From positions 9,471,872-9,535,871 of the forward strand of contig NC_058499.1 of assembly GCF_020382885.2 (NCBI RefSeq): 64,000 nt of DNA, in the 5' to 3' direction. The notes beneath the pieces are model-generated. The model did not search any database, was not told where the DNA came from, and was given only the letters and a program-made list of their open reading frames with translations. The DNA is from Scatophagus argus. Lineage: Eukaryota; Chordata; Actinopteri; Scatophagidae. Both the position numbers and the translations under genes were made by a program. Positions 12,865 to 24,889 of the stretch are shown here, piece after piece (the stretch's first letter is position 1; every line of letters begins with the position of its first letter).

Positions 12865-15800
12865 TCAGTCAGATCCAAAGTCTTCCACATCGTTCACACT
12901 GTCCTCCGCAACCCTAATGAGAGGAGGTGATTTCTTCTTGCGCCTGTGATTGCAAAAAAATAAACAAATAAATAAAATCACCACACTGAGTCAATGAGAC
13001 CCTGCACATGAAACACAGAAATTTGGCGGCAGAAGGTCAGCGGTCACCTCATCTCATTCCTCAGTGCATTCAGTTGGCTGTGAAGCTGCTCGTTGGCCTC
13101 GATCTGCTCATCCAGTTCTCTCTGCAGCTTCTTTTTAGCGTGTTCCAGACGCTCGATCTCCTCCTCCGCCTCATCCATCTGCCTCTTCGCAATCTTCAGC
13201 CTCTGAGTCAGCTGCGGAGTTTACACAAGTTACATATTGAATCACGAGTCAAATCAGCTGCCCCCCCCCCCCCACAACTTGATATCTGTTTTGTTTCTTT
13301 GTGGCTAAAGAACGGGTCTGACCTGATCTCTCTCGCTCTGCAGGTTGATGTGTTCCTCATCCGCTTGCATCTTCATCTCCTTCACCTTGCGCTCCAGCTT
13401 GCGGTTCGCTTGTTGCAGGTTATTGTTGTCTCTGAGGCCAAAAGCAGCAAGAGATCACATCACTGCTGCAGCTTCCTGTAACTCAACACCTTGCTAGTGT
13501 GTTTGGGACCAGCGATACTTCCACTCTTACAACCACAGGGAAAGTGATACGAGTGGGTTCACTGCACGACAGCTGCCATCAAGCATCTCGTGAAAGCATC
13601 TCATGGAAGTGTTCTTCTAAGTGTCATCCTCCTCTGGTAAATCATCTCTGGATACATTAATGAGCTAAAAAAAAGGCCATTATTTAACGTACAGGTGCTC
13701 ACCTCTCTTCTTCTTGCAACCTCTCCTCGAGTTCCTGGATGCGGCTGTTAAGTTTGGAGACGAGTGAATCCTGATTGGTCCTCTGTGATCCTTCCAGATG
13801 AGTCACTCTGCTCTTCAGGTCTTTATTCTGACAGAGAGGAAATCAAGCAGCCATTACTGTCATGAATCTGGCTAACTTGAAAGGTACCCTGGAGGAGTTT
13901 TTGACATTTAGAAGGGCTGTGGAGCAACGTTTTTGTGGGTGTAAGCACACAAGGACGCACATGTTAGCACACTTGCAACAAGAAATGCAGCATAGTGAAA
14001 AGGAAGGGAGGAAGAAAAGTGCTAGCAAGTAACTGTGGGATGTAAACAGTGCAGGCTGGTTCAAGGATACACACAACTTTTGTTTGTTTAAAGGAAAACT
14101 CAACAGGGGAGATTTAAGGAGGTTTATACTAACATTTAGATGTCAGCAGAGAGTAATGATCCTGGATTATCTGTTGCTGTTTAAAAGATTTAACTCTGAT
14201 TTGTTTCACAGACACCATGTGGTGTTATTCTCCGGGGTCAGTACCTGTCTGTGGGGTCAGTAATTTTCTCAGGGGTCAGTACCTGTCTCAGGGGTCAGTA
14301 ATTTTCTCAGGAGTCAGTACCTGTCTCTGGGGTCAGTACCTGTCTCCGTTGTCAGTACCTGTCTCAGGGGTCAGTACCTGTCTCAGGAGTCAGTACCTGT
14401 CTCAGGGGTCAGTACCTGTCTCCGTTGTCAGTACCTGTCTCAGGGGTCAGTACCTGTCTCAGGAGTCAGTACCTGTCTCTGGGGTCAGTACCTGTCTCAG
14501 GGGTCAGTACCTGTCTCAGGGGTCAGTACCTGTCTCTGGGGTCAGTACCTGTCTCCGTTGTCAGTACCTGTCTCAGGGGTCAGTACCTGTCTCAGGGGTC
14601 AGTACCTGTCTCAGGGGTCAGTACCTGTCTCAGGAGTCAGTACCTGTCTCTGGGGTCAGTACCTGTCTCTGGGGTCAGTACCTGTCTCTCCAGGCTCATC
14701 TTGTCACACTCCAGGTCCTGCCTGATCGCTCTCTCCTGCATCAGCTCATTCCTCATCTGATCCATCTGTCACGTACAACAAACAGAAAGGGAAACTCAGT
14801 TTAAGCATTCAGCAGTGTTGGAAAGTAACAAAGTACATTTCTTCATGTACTGTGCTTTAGTTTCTAGTTACTCTATAGATTTATTTAGACAATTTAACAC
14901 ATTATTAAACAATAAGTTAGCAGCTCAAATTCTTCTTGTCTTGTGACAGCTTAACCTCTTGTCATGTTTCAAAAGTCGACACGTTCTTTTCCTTCTAAAC
15001 TTCTCAGACAAGCTCATTTAAGTACCTGTTTGAGGCTCAAAGAGGTCAACACATCAAGTGTGAACATCTTGTGATCCTTTGGCCCTGCCCCACACGTTGG
15101 GAACCACTGGGCTAAACTGGCAGATTGTAGTCCTGATTGAATTCTTTGGGCCAATTTCTAACCATACAGCTAAATAAGGACTTGAGCTTCATATGTACTG
15201 CCTTCCATACTGAATGAAAACACAGCTGGACCTTATTAAAAGGGCACCAACTGTTGACAAGCACTTTCAGGTTAAATGAAAAGTTTTCAGCTTAATGTCT
15301 AAACTCAGAGGAAATGCTGTCTGGTCCAAGCAGCCACATTGGATCTGAAGGCTCTCTCCTCTCTAATAACATCCAGAGGCCCAGTGAAGGGAGTGTGAAT
15401 AGCTGCTCACAATAGTTAGCTGTTTTATGTCTTTGCAGTGCACCCAAAACAGTGTTTTGTGTCAAATTAGTCTGCACCACTTTGCTCCCATGAATGGTGG
15501 CCTACTTTACAGCTACACTGAGGATGTGGGGCTCTTGTGATGTGACGCCATCAGGGATGAAGAAACATCCATGAAGTCAGCAGGGTTCAGTCATATATCA
15601 CGGTGAAGAAAACATTGAGAAACAAAAATGAAACTTTCACAGCCAGCCTGGAATCACCAATCAGCAGCTTTCAGTGAGGAGAAATGTGAGCACTCAGCCC
15701 TAAATCTGTTTATGATAAAAACAGATGTAGGGTTGGGTGCTCCAACTTAGGATGGGTCATAATTCACTCTTTTCACAGTTGGAGAGATTTATAAATGTTA

Positions 15801-18800
15801 GCAAACACAAAATGAGACTTTGTGGGAAAAAAAAGCTAGTAGGGAGTAAACCTTGCCTGCACTTTGGTCTTGTCTAATCGCTCCATCATTCGGTCAGCAC
15901 CGCTGCGCTCATCATGGAGATCTTCCTCTAGTTGACTGATACGTCCCTGAGGGGAGAGGAACACGGGAAATATATCAAACAATCATCAGTTTAATATACG
16001 CTACATAGACAAAAGTATTGATGCACCTGACCATTGTACCAACAGGGACTTTAATGTCATTGCATTCTAAATACATAGGCAGCTTTGCAGCTATAGCAGC
16101 TTCCACTCTTCTGAGAAGTCTTTCCACAACATTTTGGAGTGTTTCTGCGCCCATTCGTGCAGAAGAGCATTTGTCTCCATTCCAGTTCATCCCAAAAGTG
16201 TTGGATGGTGTTGAGGTCAGGGCTCTGTGTGGGCCAGTAAAGTTTGTCAACACAAACTCATCCAGCCATGTCTTTATGGACTTCGCTTTGTGTAATGGGG
16301 CTCAGCCATGCTGGAATAGAAAAGGCCTTCCCCAAACTGTTGCCACAAAGTTGGTAGCATAGCAAAATGTCCAAAATGTCTTGGTATGCTGAAGCATTAA
16401 GATTTTCCTTCGCTGGAAGTAAGGGGATGAGCCCAACCCCTAAAAAAACAGGCCATAAAGAGATCTGAATACTTTTATCTATATAATGTATATTGCATCG
16501 CATTGTCACACAGAGGACATGATGGATCGCATGCTTAGAAGACAGACAGATTTTAAAAAAGAGTAACAAAACATGAGGAGAACCTCCAGAAAATAACATC
16601 TGATTAAACCTGTGATAACTAACTTTAAACAGTCGTTAACTGCTGAATGGATCTGATCATTCAACACTGGAAAGCGTGAAAGAAGACTCCTGAGAACACC
16701 CAGACAGGTCTGATAACTTTGTACGGTAAACATGAGCTTCCTCGGTTGATATGCAGTGTCAACAGTGCACACACTGGTGTCAGCGTGTGATGTTTTGTCA
16801 TCATCAAGACAAACAGTGCTGAGCTGGGAGGTGTATTGTTGAATGACTCTTTTCAGCACTCTTGTACTTCAAAGGCGGAACCACTGGAACAGAAAAACAC
16901 TTCAAAACATGTGATAACCTCAAGTGTGTTTGACTGTTTGACGCAGTAAGAGTGAGGCCACTTTATAACTTTATTAGCTCCCAATGATCATCAGTTCTGA
17001 CATGTAGCTTTTTACTAAAGATTATTAGGTCACAGAACACTGCTGTTGTCATCTAAACACCTTATGATTAACTTAAAAATCATAAATGAAAAAAATTTGT
17101 ATGTTTAACTGCCGCCAAAAGATGACATTAACTTCATAGTATAACTATGATATGGACACAAGTTTATCCGCTGATAGCATCTGACATGGACACGTGAAGA
17201 TCAGAACAGTTGTATAATGTCTTCTGGAGGGAGGTTTGAAGTCTGGGAGGTCAGCTGGGGCTTGGAGACCACAAATCTACAACAGAAACCTCACAGTGCA
17301 AACTGAGGAGTCTTATGAGTGATACTATTGAGTTATGGGAACAAAACAGTAGTTTTTGTTTAATTTTAACCACAATAAAGTTTAAAAGTGAGGATATCTC
17401 ATCAGCTTTAACGCTTCTTTCTAAATCAATCTAGAAGCGCTTTACTAAAGGAGACATTTACCTCCACGAGCTTGACCTGCCGCTCTCTCTCCCCCACCAT
17501 GGCTGCGTTCCTCTCCTCCAGCTCCTCCACCCTCTGCTCCAGCTGCCGGCCCCTCAGCTGGGCCTCCTGCTGCTCCCTTCGACACCGGCGCAGATCCTCC
17601 TCCAGAGGAAGCAGCTGGACACAGAACAGACCACAGAACAAACACACACCGTAAGATAAGACAATCAGTCATTAATCTCACACAAACACCTTTAAAACTT
17701 GTTTAAAACTAGCACGTAATCAGAAGAAAAACACAGAGAAAAAGGGACATAACTTTTTCAAATCCTTTTCTTGACTTTTTAGCTCACTTCATTTGTGACT
17801 AAGACAGCTGAGTCCACATATTGATGAATCAGAGAAACAATGAGCACCACACCTCTTCCTGCAGTTTTTTGGCTGCCTGTCGAGATTTCTCCAGTTCTGC
17901 TCCCTTTTCCTGCAGCTGTCTCCGCAGCTCGTCCAACTCCCTCTGACTCTTCTCTCTGGCTTCGTCGACCTGATCCTGAAGTACATCTGTAGACGCCTCG
18001 CACTCCTCCATGATGCTATTCATCTGAGAACAGAGATAAACAAAGAGCCTCCAAAGTGAGATAAGTGGACCCCCAAGGAAATGGGTCATAATGCATCTAA
18101 TCCAAGCATAAAAAAAATTCAAGGGTTAAGAAAACAGATTTTCACATTGCATTTGATTACAAAAAATGCAGAATTTTCCCATAGGACCCAATAAATAGTC
18201 TGGTTCCACCCCTCACCTTCCTCTGCAGTTGCTCCACAGTCCTGTCCTGCAGCCTCCTCTCATCCTCCAGTGCAGTTTTTGTCTTCCACAGTTCCTCTGT
18301 TTGTTTCCTTTCCTCCTTGAGCTTCTCCTTCAGGTCCCTGTGCTCATGATTTAGCTTGGTCAACTTACTCTGTAAAACAACGGAGAGAAGGACAGACTGT
18401 GAGCTTCCATTAGGGTTAAAAAAAAGTCTCATGTCAAGATATCAGACATCATGATCTAAATCTTACAGCGCTTTACCTGCACGTCCTCCAAGCGAGTGAG
18501 CAGCGACTGGTTAGACTGACACATCTCCTCCTCATTCCTCCTCACGTCTTTTAGTGCTTCTTCAACTTGCTGCTTTTCCCTCTGGGAATCACGGAGAAAA
18601 CAGGGGTGGACATAGAAAATGGAACAATAGCTTACATCCGTACTTTAAATGTTAATTTGAAAAGAAAACATCGAGAATCAAACTTATCAGGTAAATCAGA
18701 CATTTTGAATTGGTTTCCATAGAGTTTGCTACCTCCAGCTGCTTTGCTCTCTGCTCCAACAGTCTCTGTGTGGTTTGACACTCCTGGATGGCCTGATTCA

Positions 18801-21800
18801 GCTGATCCACCTTGTTGTTCTGCTCCTGCACCTTTCCTCTCAGCTGATCTCTCTCCTGGTTCAGCTCCTTCAGCTGCAACTTGGCTGCACCTCTCTCTTC
18901 CTCTGCTTTGACCTGTTCTTGACCCAGTAGAGCATTGCTCTGGGAGACAGGATTGAATAATAAATGACGATGAAGACAGAAGGCAAAAAACCCCACAATG
19001 TTTTAGTTTCTGGAAATAAGAAGTAGTAGAAGTATGCATCTTCTCTGTCACCTCTTTGGCCAGATCTAAATCCCTGAGCAGCTTCTCAAGCTCATTTTCA
19101 TATTCTTCCTTCAGGGCAGCCATGTAGTTATCATGAGTCTCCACCTCCTCTTTGAGCGCCCCCTTCAAGGCACTGAGCTCCCTCTCCCTGTGGTGCAGCA
19201 CCTCCTCCTGCTCCTCCTTTACCTGTAGGATCTCCTGAAAGTCTGCACGCAGCTGCGCCATATCCTGACAGACATCCAACATAGTTCAACATCACTACCT
19301 CGAGTGAAGGGGCTTCACAGCTGCTGTTGATTTGCGAGGTGTGTCTCCTTCATGTGTTTTCATTTACCTTTAGAAGGACTTCTTTCTCGGTATTTATCAC
19401 CTCTGCCCTCTTGGCTTGGTCCAGCTCATCGTGCATCTCCGAGAGCTGCTGCTGAAGGTCTTTCATCTCTGTCTTAGATCTTTCTCTCTCTGCCTTCATC
19501 TGAGTCAACCTGACAACATACAAAAAAATGCAGGGAAGGGACCTTTAAGTTTTTGATTCACATTTTATATCAAAGAGAGAAGCCTGCTTACTCTGCTTTA
19601 TAGTTTCACAAAGGTGCTTGATGGGACTAGATAACAAAAAAGGATATCTGCACACTTAATCCAAATGGTATTCGACTTTCTGTTTGGTCAAATGACTTTC
19701 ATCAGATCATGCATCACTGTTCACTCAAATGACCTTAGAGTGTGAGCACCAGTTTAGTTAAAGAAAGCGTAACACAGCATTGAGCAAAAGCACATTGGTG
19801 TCCTATCTAATTCCACTGAAAACATCTAACTTCATTTGATTCAGACAGACAAATGTAGGAATCATTTAAAGGCAGAGTTCAGCATTTTTGGGACTACACT
19901 CTGGGACTGACACCACTCTTACATCTGTATGATAACTATGAAGCTACAGTCAACAGTGTGTTAGCTTAGCTCAACAGAAGAGTTGGTCACGGAGGGAAAT
20001 AGGTAGCCTGGCCCTGTCCAACAAACGGGCCCATCAGCACATTTAAAGCTCAGTAATTTACATATAATGTCATTTGTTTAATCAAAAATCTGTCTGATTT
20101 CTTGACCAGGAACAGCGATTTCCAGAAGCCAAGAAATAGCTTGTCCATAGGAGGCCAGTCTTTATGCTAAGCTAAGCTAATCCACTGCTTGCTCCAGCTT
20201 CATATTTAGTGTAAGAGTAGAATCAATCTTCTAATCTATCTCTTGGCAAGAAAGTGAACTGTTGCATTCCCAAAATGTTGAGTTATTCCCCCAGCCAGAT
20301 GCTTGTGAACTGTCTGTCTATCTAGTTTATTACAGAGAGGGCTGACAAGAAAGAAAGAAAAAGTACAATCTTTTAATTTTCAGGGACAAGGAGGTCAGAT
20401 CATTACTGCTGTTTGGTTGACTGAAGTTCTGCCTCAATGTCTGCCAGTCTGTCCCTGAGTTTGAAGAGCTCTTCCTGACTTTTAGCCAACTCTTCCTGAA
20501 GTTTCTTCTTCTCTGTCCTGGCCTTTTCACAAGCCTTGGCCAGAGTCTTTTCATTCTGCGCGACACAGCAACAGAAAGGAACATCATCAGTCACAGGAAC
20601 AGGAAGTGAGCGTTTGAGAGATGAATCAGCAGGACGTGACCACACAACACCTTCATCTCGGTTTCCAGTTGTTGATTTAGCTCAGACAATTCTTTCTCCA
20701 GCGCTACCTGCTTCTGCTGCAAGAGCTTCACCTCAGCTGCACAAATCTACATATGGATAAAAGGAGACATTCGAAATCACAGTATTGTTATTTTCAGACA
20801 TTAAAATCATGCTTAACAATGATTAACCCAGGCAAACATCTCATCCCGACACACTTTCTCCTCCTCCTCCCCATTTTCGGCAGTCTTCCACTTGACCTTG
20901 TTGACCGTTTCAAGCAGCAGGGTGACTTTCCTCTGAGTGGTGGAGTCATCATCAGTCGTCCTGCGAAGAAAGGAACATACTTTAACTGACAGTGCAATGA
21001 TTAAATTTAGTCTGTTCCTACACAAAGACGTGGCTGAACAAATTGTGGGGAGAAAGAAAAACTCGTATTCTTTTCACTCAACCTGCCTGAGGTAGGTATG
21101 CAGGGGTTTTTTTCTGTTTTTTGGTAAAATAACAGCCTCACCAGCACATATTTTATAAAAGGCACCAATGGATCTTAAAAACTTTCCATGTGAGGAAGTT
21201 ATTTTATCAGTGGAAACAAGTTCGTGCTCTGCATTCCTGACTGTTGCATGAGCACACGCAGCTGGAGCAGCACCGTCTTATCTGACTGTGTACACTACAT
21301 GATCACAACCAACCAAGTAATCATCAAAGGTGATTGTGGGTTAAAAAATCAGAGACAGAAACAGAATGTCTCACAAACTCATTTAGTAAGCTGTTTTAAA
21401 GGAATAGCTTGACATTTTGGGAAATACTGGGGCTTATTTGCTTCATGGCCATCAGTTAGCTAGCTAGTAACCGGCGTAGCTTATGTTAGCTTAGTTTAGC
21501 TTTGCGTAGAAACTCGAAACAGGGGGACACAGCTTACCCTTGGCTCCAAAGGACTCACTAATTAACACATTACATCTCATTTGTTTCACTCCGGGAAATT
21601 AGTGCACTGGAGCCAAGGAGTAGTCCAGGACAAAACCCCTCGTAAAACCACATCTTGTCGTTTCTACATGATGTTTTTTGCGCACATGTAAACAAATTCA
21701 CACAGACTCCAGTCTTTTAACTTTAAAGCACTTTGAATGACAAATCTATACATAAAGTTGCTCTCATTCACTCTCACCAGGAAAGCCATATTTCCCAAAA

Positions 21801-22975
21801 TGTCAAACTATCCCTTTAACTACAAGTACTCAGTGCTAAGGGGTTCTTACCCATCCTTTAGGTAAGTGAACAGTAATTGTTTTGCTGCCTCTTCAGGTGG
21901 GTCTACTGAGAGTTCTTGCTGTCCTTTCAGAAGATCAGGAGTGACCTGGTTAGAGAACATACAGCAAATAAATGCACCCTTTTAAATTGCAACTGTGCCC
22001 TAGTGTAAATCTCTTTACCTGCATGTCTCTTTCATCAGAGTCATCAGTCTGCTCACTACATGATCTGGCGACAGAAGGTTTCTCTACTCTGTGAAGCAGC
22101 TTTGCAGCACATGGAGACATCGACTCTTTTCCATTATGTCCTTTAAGCAGTCTGTTGGACTTGTTCTCCTCCCTCTTGTTCACCAAAGAAGCCTCTCCGC
22201 CGAGGAGTCGAGCTCTTGCTGACCCGGGAGGATATATCCCACCTGGTGTCTCGCCCCTGATGCCCTTCAGAGACGAGGCTCTGCTGGAGGAGGGGGATGA
22301 GGATGAGGAGTCTGAAGTTCGACCGCTGTCCACGCTGCGTGACCTGCGACACTGCTCTGGGTCCATCCTGTTCCTCGGGCCTCCCCTTCCCCTCCGCTGG
22401 CTGCTGTTGAACTGGCTTATTAGCTGCCCTACAGATAAGATGGAGTCGGTCTCTACTGAGTTTGGGGACCTTGCCGGGAGCTGTCGACCTGAAGGAGGTG
22501 TCTTGGTCGGAGCCACATCACTCTGATCTCCCTCTGGGCCCTCAGCAGGCAAAGGGATCCTGGGTTTATTTGCATTAGCAGTCTGGGTTGTCTCAGGAAG
22601 GAGTGCGGTGTTCAGTTGCCTGGGTTGAGCAACTGAAGCTGGTGAAGGAATGACTTGGTTCAGGTTATTACTTTCAGGGTCATAAGGTCTTAGAATCTCT
22701 GGGTGTTTATGATAATGAAACGCGGAGGAGGCTGCGGCCCTCAGTGACTCAGATGGAGAGGATCTATCATCCACAGACCTCCTCACCATGCCTGGATTGT
22801 ACCCTGACTGGTGAGTGATGACGGAGATGTCCCGGTGGCCCTCCTGGCCAGAACTGTTCAGAACCACATAGGGCTGACCTTTAATCCCTTGGACCTGGAC
22901 TCTGACTCCAAACAAGTTGTCCTGGTTGCCTCTGGGACTGTGCTGCTGCATGTAGCTCAGTCTATGAGGCTCCAT
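12865..22975 (-). CDS. cgnl1: Cingulin-like protein 1 (paracingulin), complete coding region
   Basis: Cytoplasmic plaque protein of tight and adherens junctions that binds ZO-1 and Rho/Rac regulators. Eighteen coding exons: 22975-22019, 21945-21851, 20960-20818, 20736-20651, 20555-20407, 19509-19368, 19264-19052, 18939-18733, 18581-18477, 18369-18217, 18023-17853, 17614-17462, 15946-15857, 14765-14682, 13827-13703, 13431-13323, 13211-13048, 12943-12865. They total 3225 nt, 1074 residues, somewhat shorter than mammalian CGNL1 (about 1300). The head (roughly 1-400) holds [20 protein letters not shown], like the ZO-1-interaction motif of cingulins, and a Ser/Arg-rich stretch ([10 protein letters not shown]). 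The remainder is a long heptad coiled-coil rod (for example [31 protein letters not shown]) ending in a short basic-then-acidic tail, RRKKKSPP to VEDFGSD. Exon 20960-20818 has the weakest donor (GTTAAG). Intron 15856-14766 has a GC donor. Intron 14681-13828 begins with a splice-site minisatellite. CGN is the alternative; synteny favours CGNL1. Confidence 0.85.
13261..13273. repeat. Poly(C) tract in a cgnl1 intron
   Basis: Thirteen consecutive C residues lie about 50 nt from the acceptor of the 13211-13048 exon. On the minus strand they form a G-run within the intron. Confidence 0.8.
14238..14692 (-). repeat. 19-bp minisatellite built from the cgnl1 exon-intron border
   Basis: About 24 head-to-tail units of 19 bp. 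The plus-strand unit is tcagtacctgtctcagggg, with variants ending in ggag, tgggg or cgttg. On the minus, transcribed strand each unit contains GACAG/GTACTGA. The unit at 14675-14692 straddles the authentic donor of exon 14765-14682 (CAG at 14684-14682, GT at 14681-14680), so the array begins in coding sequence and runs about 440 nt into the intron. Twenty-two of 24 units keep the GT; units 2 and 4 (14257-14275, 14295-14313) carry taattttc instead. Because 19 is not a multiple of three, the array is open on the plus strand in shifted frames, which produces spurious ORFs. It has no spacers, so it is not a CRISPR array. Confidence 0.95.
14811..15115 (+). repeat. Degenerate teleost interspersed repeat in a cgnl1 intron
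   Basis: It opens with agcagtgttggaaagtaac and 'aagtacatttcttcatgtac', resembling the start of a fish repeat usually read as 'ggaaagtaactaagtacattt'. It ends near 'cacgttgggaaccactggg', another phrase common in fish repeats. It may be a composite of two elements. Boundaries are approximate. Confidence 0.45.
15855..15857 (-). other. cgnl1: GC-AG splice donor in cgnl1
   Basis: The exon 15946-15857 ends GTGCAG and is followed by GCAAGG, so the donor dinucleotide is GC (15856-15855). Exon length (90 nt) and the join KTKVQ to MDQMRNEL match the cingulin family only if this GC donor is used. The neighbouring GT (AAG/GTTTAC) would break the frame. Confidence 0.8.
15997..16490. mobile_element. Non-autonomous DNA transposon with terminal inverted repeats
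   Basis: The left end (15997-16020) reads tacgctacatagacaaaagt and the inverted right end (16490-16467) reads tacattatatagataaaagt, about 80 percent alike, with TA dinucleotides on both sides (15995-15996, 16491-16492) as in TA-target insertions. The interior contains phrases typical of fish transposase genes on the minus strand ('ggtcagggctctgtgtgggcc' read in reverse gives the WP.QSPDLN-like segment), but frames are broken. It lies in the cgnl1 intron after exon 17614-17462. The Tc1/mariner superfamily is likely; the exact family was not determined. Confidence 0.7.
19865..20292. mobile_element. MITE-like element, copy 1 (cgnl1 intron)
   Basis: Starts tttaaaggcagagttcagca and ends with the near-inverted 'cccaaaatgttgagttattc'. 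Its interior has gctaagctaagctaa and 'acagcgatttccagaagcc', shared with the copies at 21395-21819 and 30260-30700. It sits between cgnl1 exons 20555-20407 and 19509-19368. It is non-coding and degenerate. Confidence 0.65.
21395..21819. mobile_element. MITE-like element, copy 2 (cgnl1 intron, best terminal repeats)
   Basis: The left end, ttaaaggaatagcttgacat plus tttgggaaata, is mirrored at the right end by tatttcccaaaatgtcaaac plus tatccctttaa, giving inverted repeats of about 30 bp with few mismatches. The interior carries 'gcttagtttagctttgc' and 'gaaacagggggacacagct', phrases I recognise from an abundant teleost repeat. No ORF is present. It lies between cgnl1 exons 21945-21851 and 20960-20818. 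Confidence 0.75.
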
Positions 22976-24560
22976 TGTGACTCAGCTGGTTTAACAGATG
23001 AACTGGTGAGAAAAACAAACCAGCATGTTAAAAATGACACTGAAGAAAACCGACCCTGCATGGGAACTGAAGTTGACTGATGCATCAAGTTGGTCGAGCT
23101 GAGGTTTGTGTTTACACAACATGAGGCGTGGAGCCACACGGGGACACAATGACAAGACGTCCAGGCAGCTCCTCACAAAGCTGCACTCAGCCAACGTAAA
23201 AGACAATAAACGGACACTGACGATAGCCTGATATTGCTGTGCAATGAAAACAGCTCCTTCTGTGTGCTAATGACAGTGTACTATTGTACAGCCAAAGATG
23301 AGCCAACTGCATTACGACTACAGCTGACCGAGGTCTCCGAGGTGACGTCACCCACGTCACAGTGTAAGAGGAAAATGTGTGGTAACAAATGTGTTACTGT
23401 GAAGTTACAAGAATACCAGGAGTGCTGCGCAGCAGACTAAATGGTATCTTCTCAGGAACAGCGTGGACATATTCATTTTAAACACAACAGACTGAATCTA
23501 AATAATAACAACAATTGCCATAAACAATATATATATAGTAATTATGTTATAATGACAATAATAAATTTAAACAGCATTTGATTCATTAAACATTTGTATT
23601 AATGCTTAATAAATTATTTGCTAATGTTATTTGATCGGCTGTAAGCCACTAACAAGAAACTTTTGGGTTGCCAAGTTGTGAAAATCCTTCTCCAGCATGA
23701 CTTTATCATTGTGGCAGAATTCATCTGTTGTACCACCAACATCCATTTATTACCACCTTTTAAGTTACAAATATTGTGGTAAATTGTCAAACAGTCAGTG
23801 TAAGAGCTAGTTAAAAAGACAAACCAATTGTCATACAACCAGGGAGATTTTATACAACCTAAATGATGTTCTTATTATAACTCAAAACTGTTCTATGAAA
23901 TATTAGCAGCCTAAATGAGCTATTGATTATTAATAACTCCACTACTGCTAATAAACCCTTTATAAAGTATTTGTCCAAATCATATTCCTATAGATTTAGC
24001 CAAAAACTTGTGTGTTTGTTTTTCCTCACACTTCTTAACTTCTCCTTTACTGTTAGTGAATCCCATCCAAGTACAAGCTGGCTATGAAAATGCAGGCTGG
24101 GCTGTTTGCAGAGGATCTGCGTTTACTTCACTTCACCCTCACGCTGTTCTACTTTAGACAAACAGGCTACAGTTAGAACAAAGCCTTCGGTGCTACATTA
24201 AATGAAGGCACATTAACGATAAATATCACAGAATACTTAGTGAAGTATTATACAAGGACCATAACCCACTGACAGATAAAGTAAAGGTGGGGGGGGAAAA
24301 ACTCTGAAGTACATTAAGTCAGAAACAAGCAGCGGAGACACACTATAACTCGCTTTTCAAGCAATATCGTCTTTCTTACTTTAAGGAAAATTGTTTTCTA
24401 AAGACATCGATGTGAGCTGAGACTTACCCGCTTTGTGTCCACTCCGAGTGTTGAACGCAGTCCTCCTCCTCCTCCTCCTCCTCTCCTGCTGTCCGCTCCG
24501 CCCGGACACGATCACTCCGTCCTGCTCCGAGAGGCGTTCACTGACTCCTCCGAGCCAGAT
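22976..24560 (-). promoter_or_regulatory. cgnl1: cgnl1 5' region: non-coding first exon, first intron, promoter
   Basis: Upstream of the start codon the 5' UTR reads back to an acceptor (ttttctcaccag, exon base 23002), so the ATG lies 27 nt into exon 2 with context tcacaATGG. A strong donor CGG/GTAAGT at 24428/24427 on the minus strand marks the end of a non-coding first exon that probably begins near 24560. That exon is GC-rich with a (GAG)n run, seen as (CTC)n at 24463-24482. A CRE palindrome TGACGTCA sits at 23343-23350 inside intron 1, with a second CACGTCA half-site 4 nt later. Transcription start is inferred, not seen. Confidence 0.6.
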
Positions 24561-24889
24561 ATCCAAACCATATGACTACTATTACCGCTGCTGCTGCTTC
24601 ACGCTTCGTAGGATGAAATATATGAATTTACTGAAATCTAATGACGAGAACTTAACTAATCTGATAGTGTAGCCTTGATCTGCGTGTAGTGGGAAATATG
24701 ATTAACAATAATAAGGACTGTTAGGTGGGTGAAAGAGGCTCTAAAAAGCGTTTTGTGTTCAATGAGTACTTCAGGCGAAAGGCTGTTGTAGTGATCCTCT
24801 GGTTTTTGTTGGACTGATCACACTTATGAGGGAGAAATTGTGAAAAAAGGGTCATCCGGTATCATAAAATATAGAAGATACAGACTCAA

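Noticed and set aside
14238-14692. CRISPR-like tandem repeat
   Set aside because: Units are directly adjacent with no unique spacers, in vertebrate DNA. It is a minisatellite.
14217-14804. A 195-residue plus-strand ORF with 19-residue repeats (and a 111-residue one beside it)
   Set aside because: It is the 19-bp minisatellite read through: a 19-nt period without stops gives a 57-nt protein period. The real coding sequence is the cgnl1 exon on the minus strand at its right end.
15975-16362. ORFs of 92 and 114 residues on opposite strands
   Set aside because: They fall inside the degenerate DNA transposon at 15997-16490 and encode no intact transposase.
22155-22526. A 123-residue plus-strand ORF
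   Set aside because: It is antisense to the large cgnl1 head exon, whose frame is supported by motifs and splice phase.
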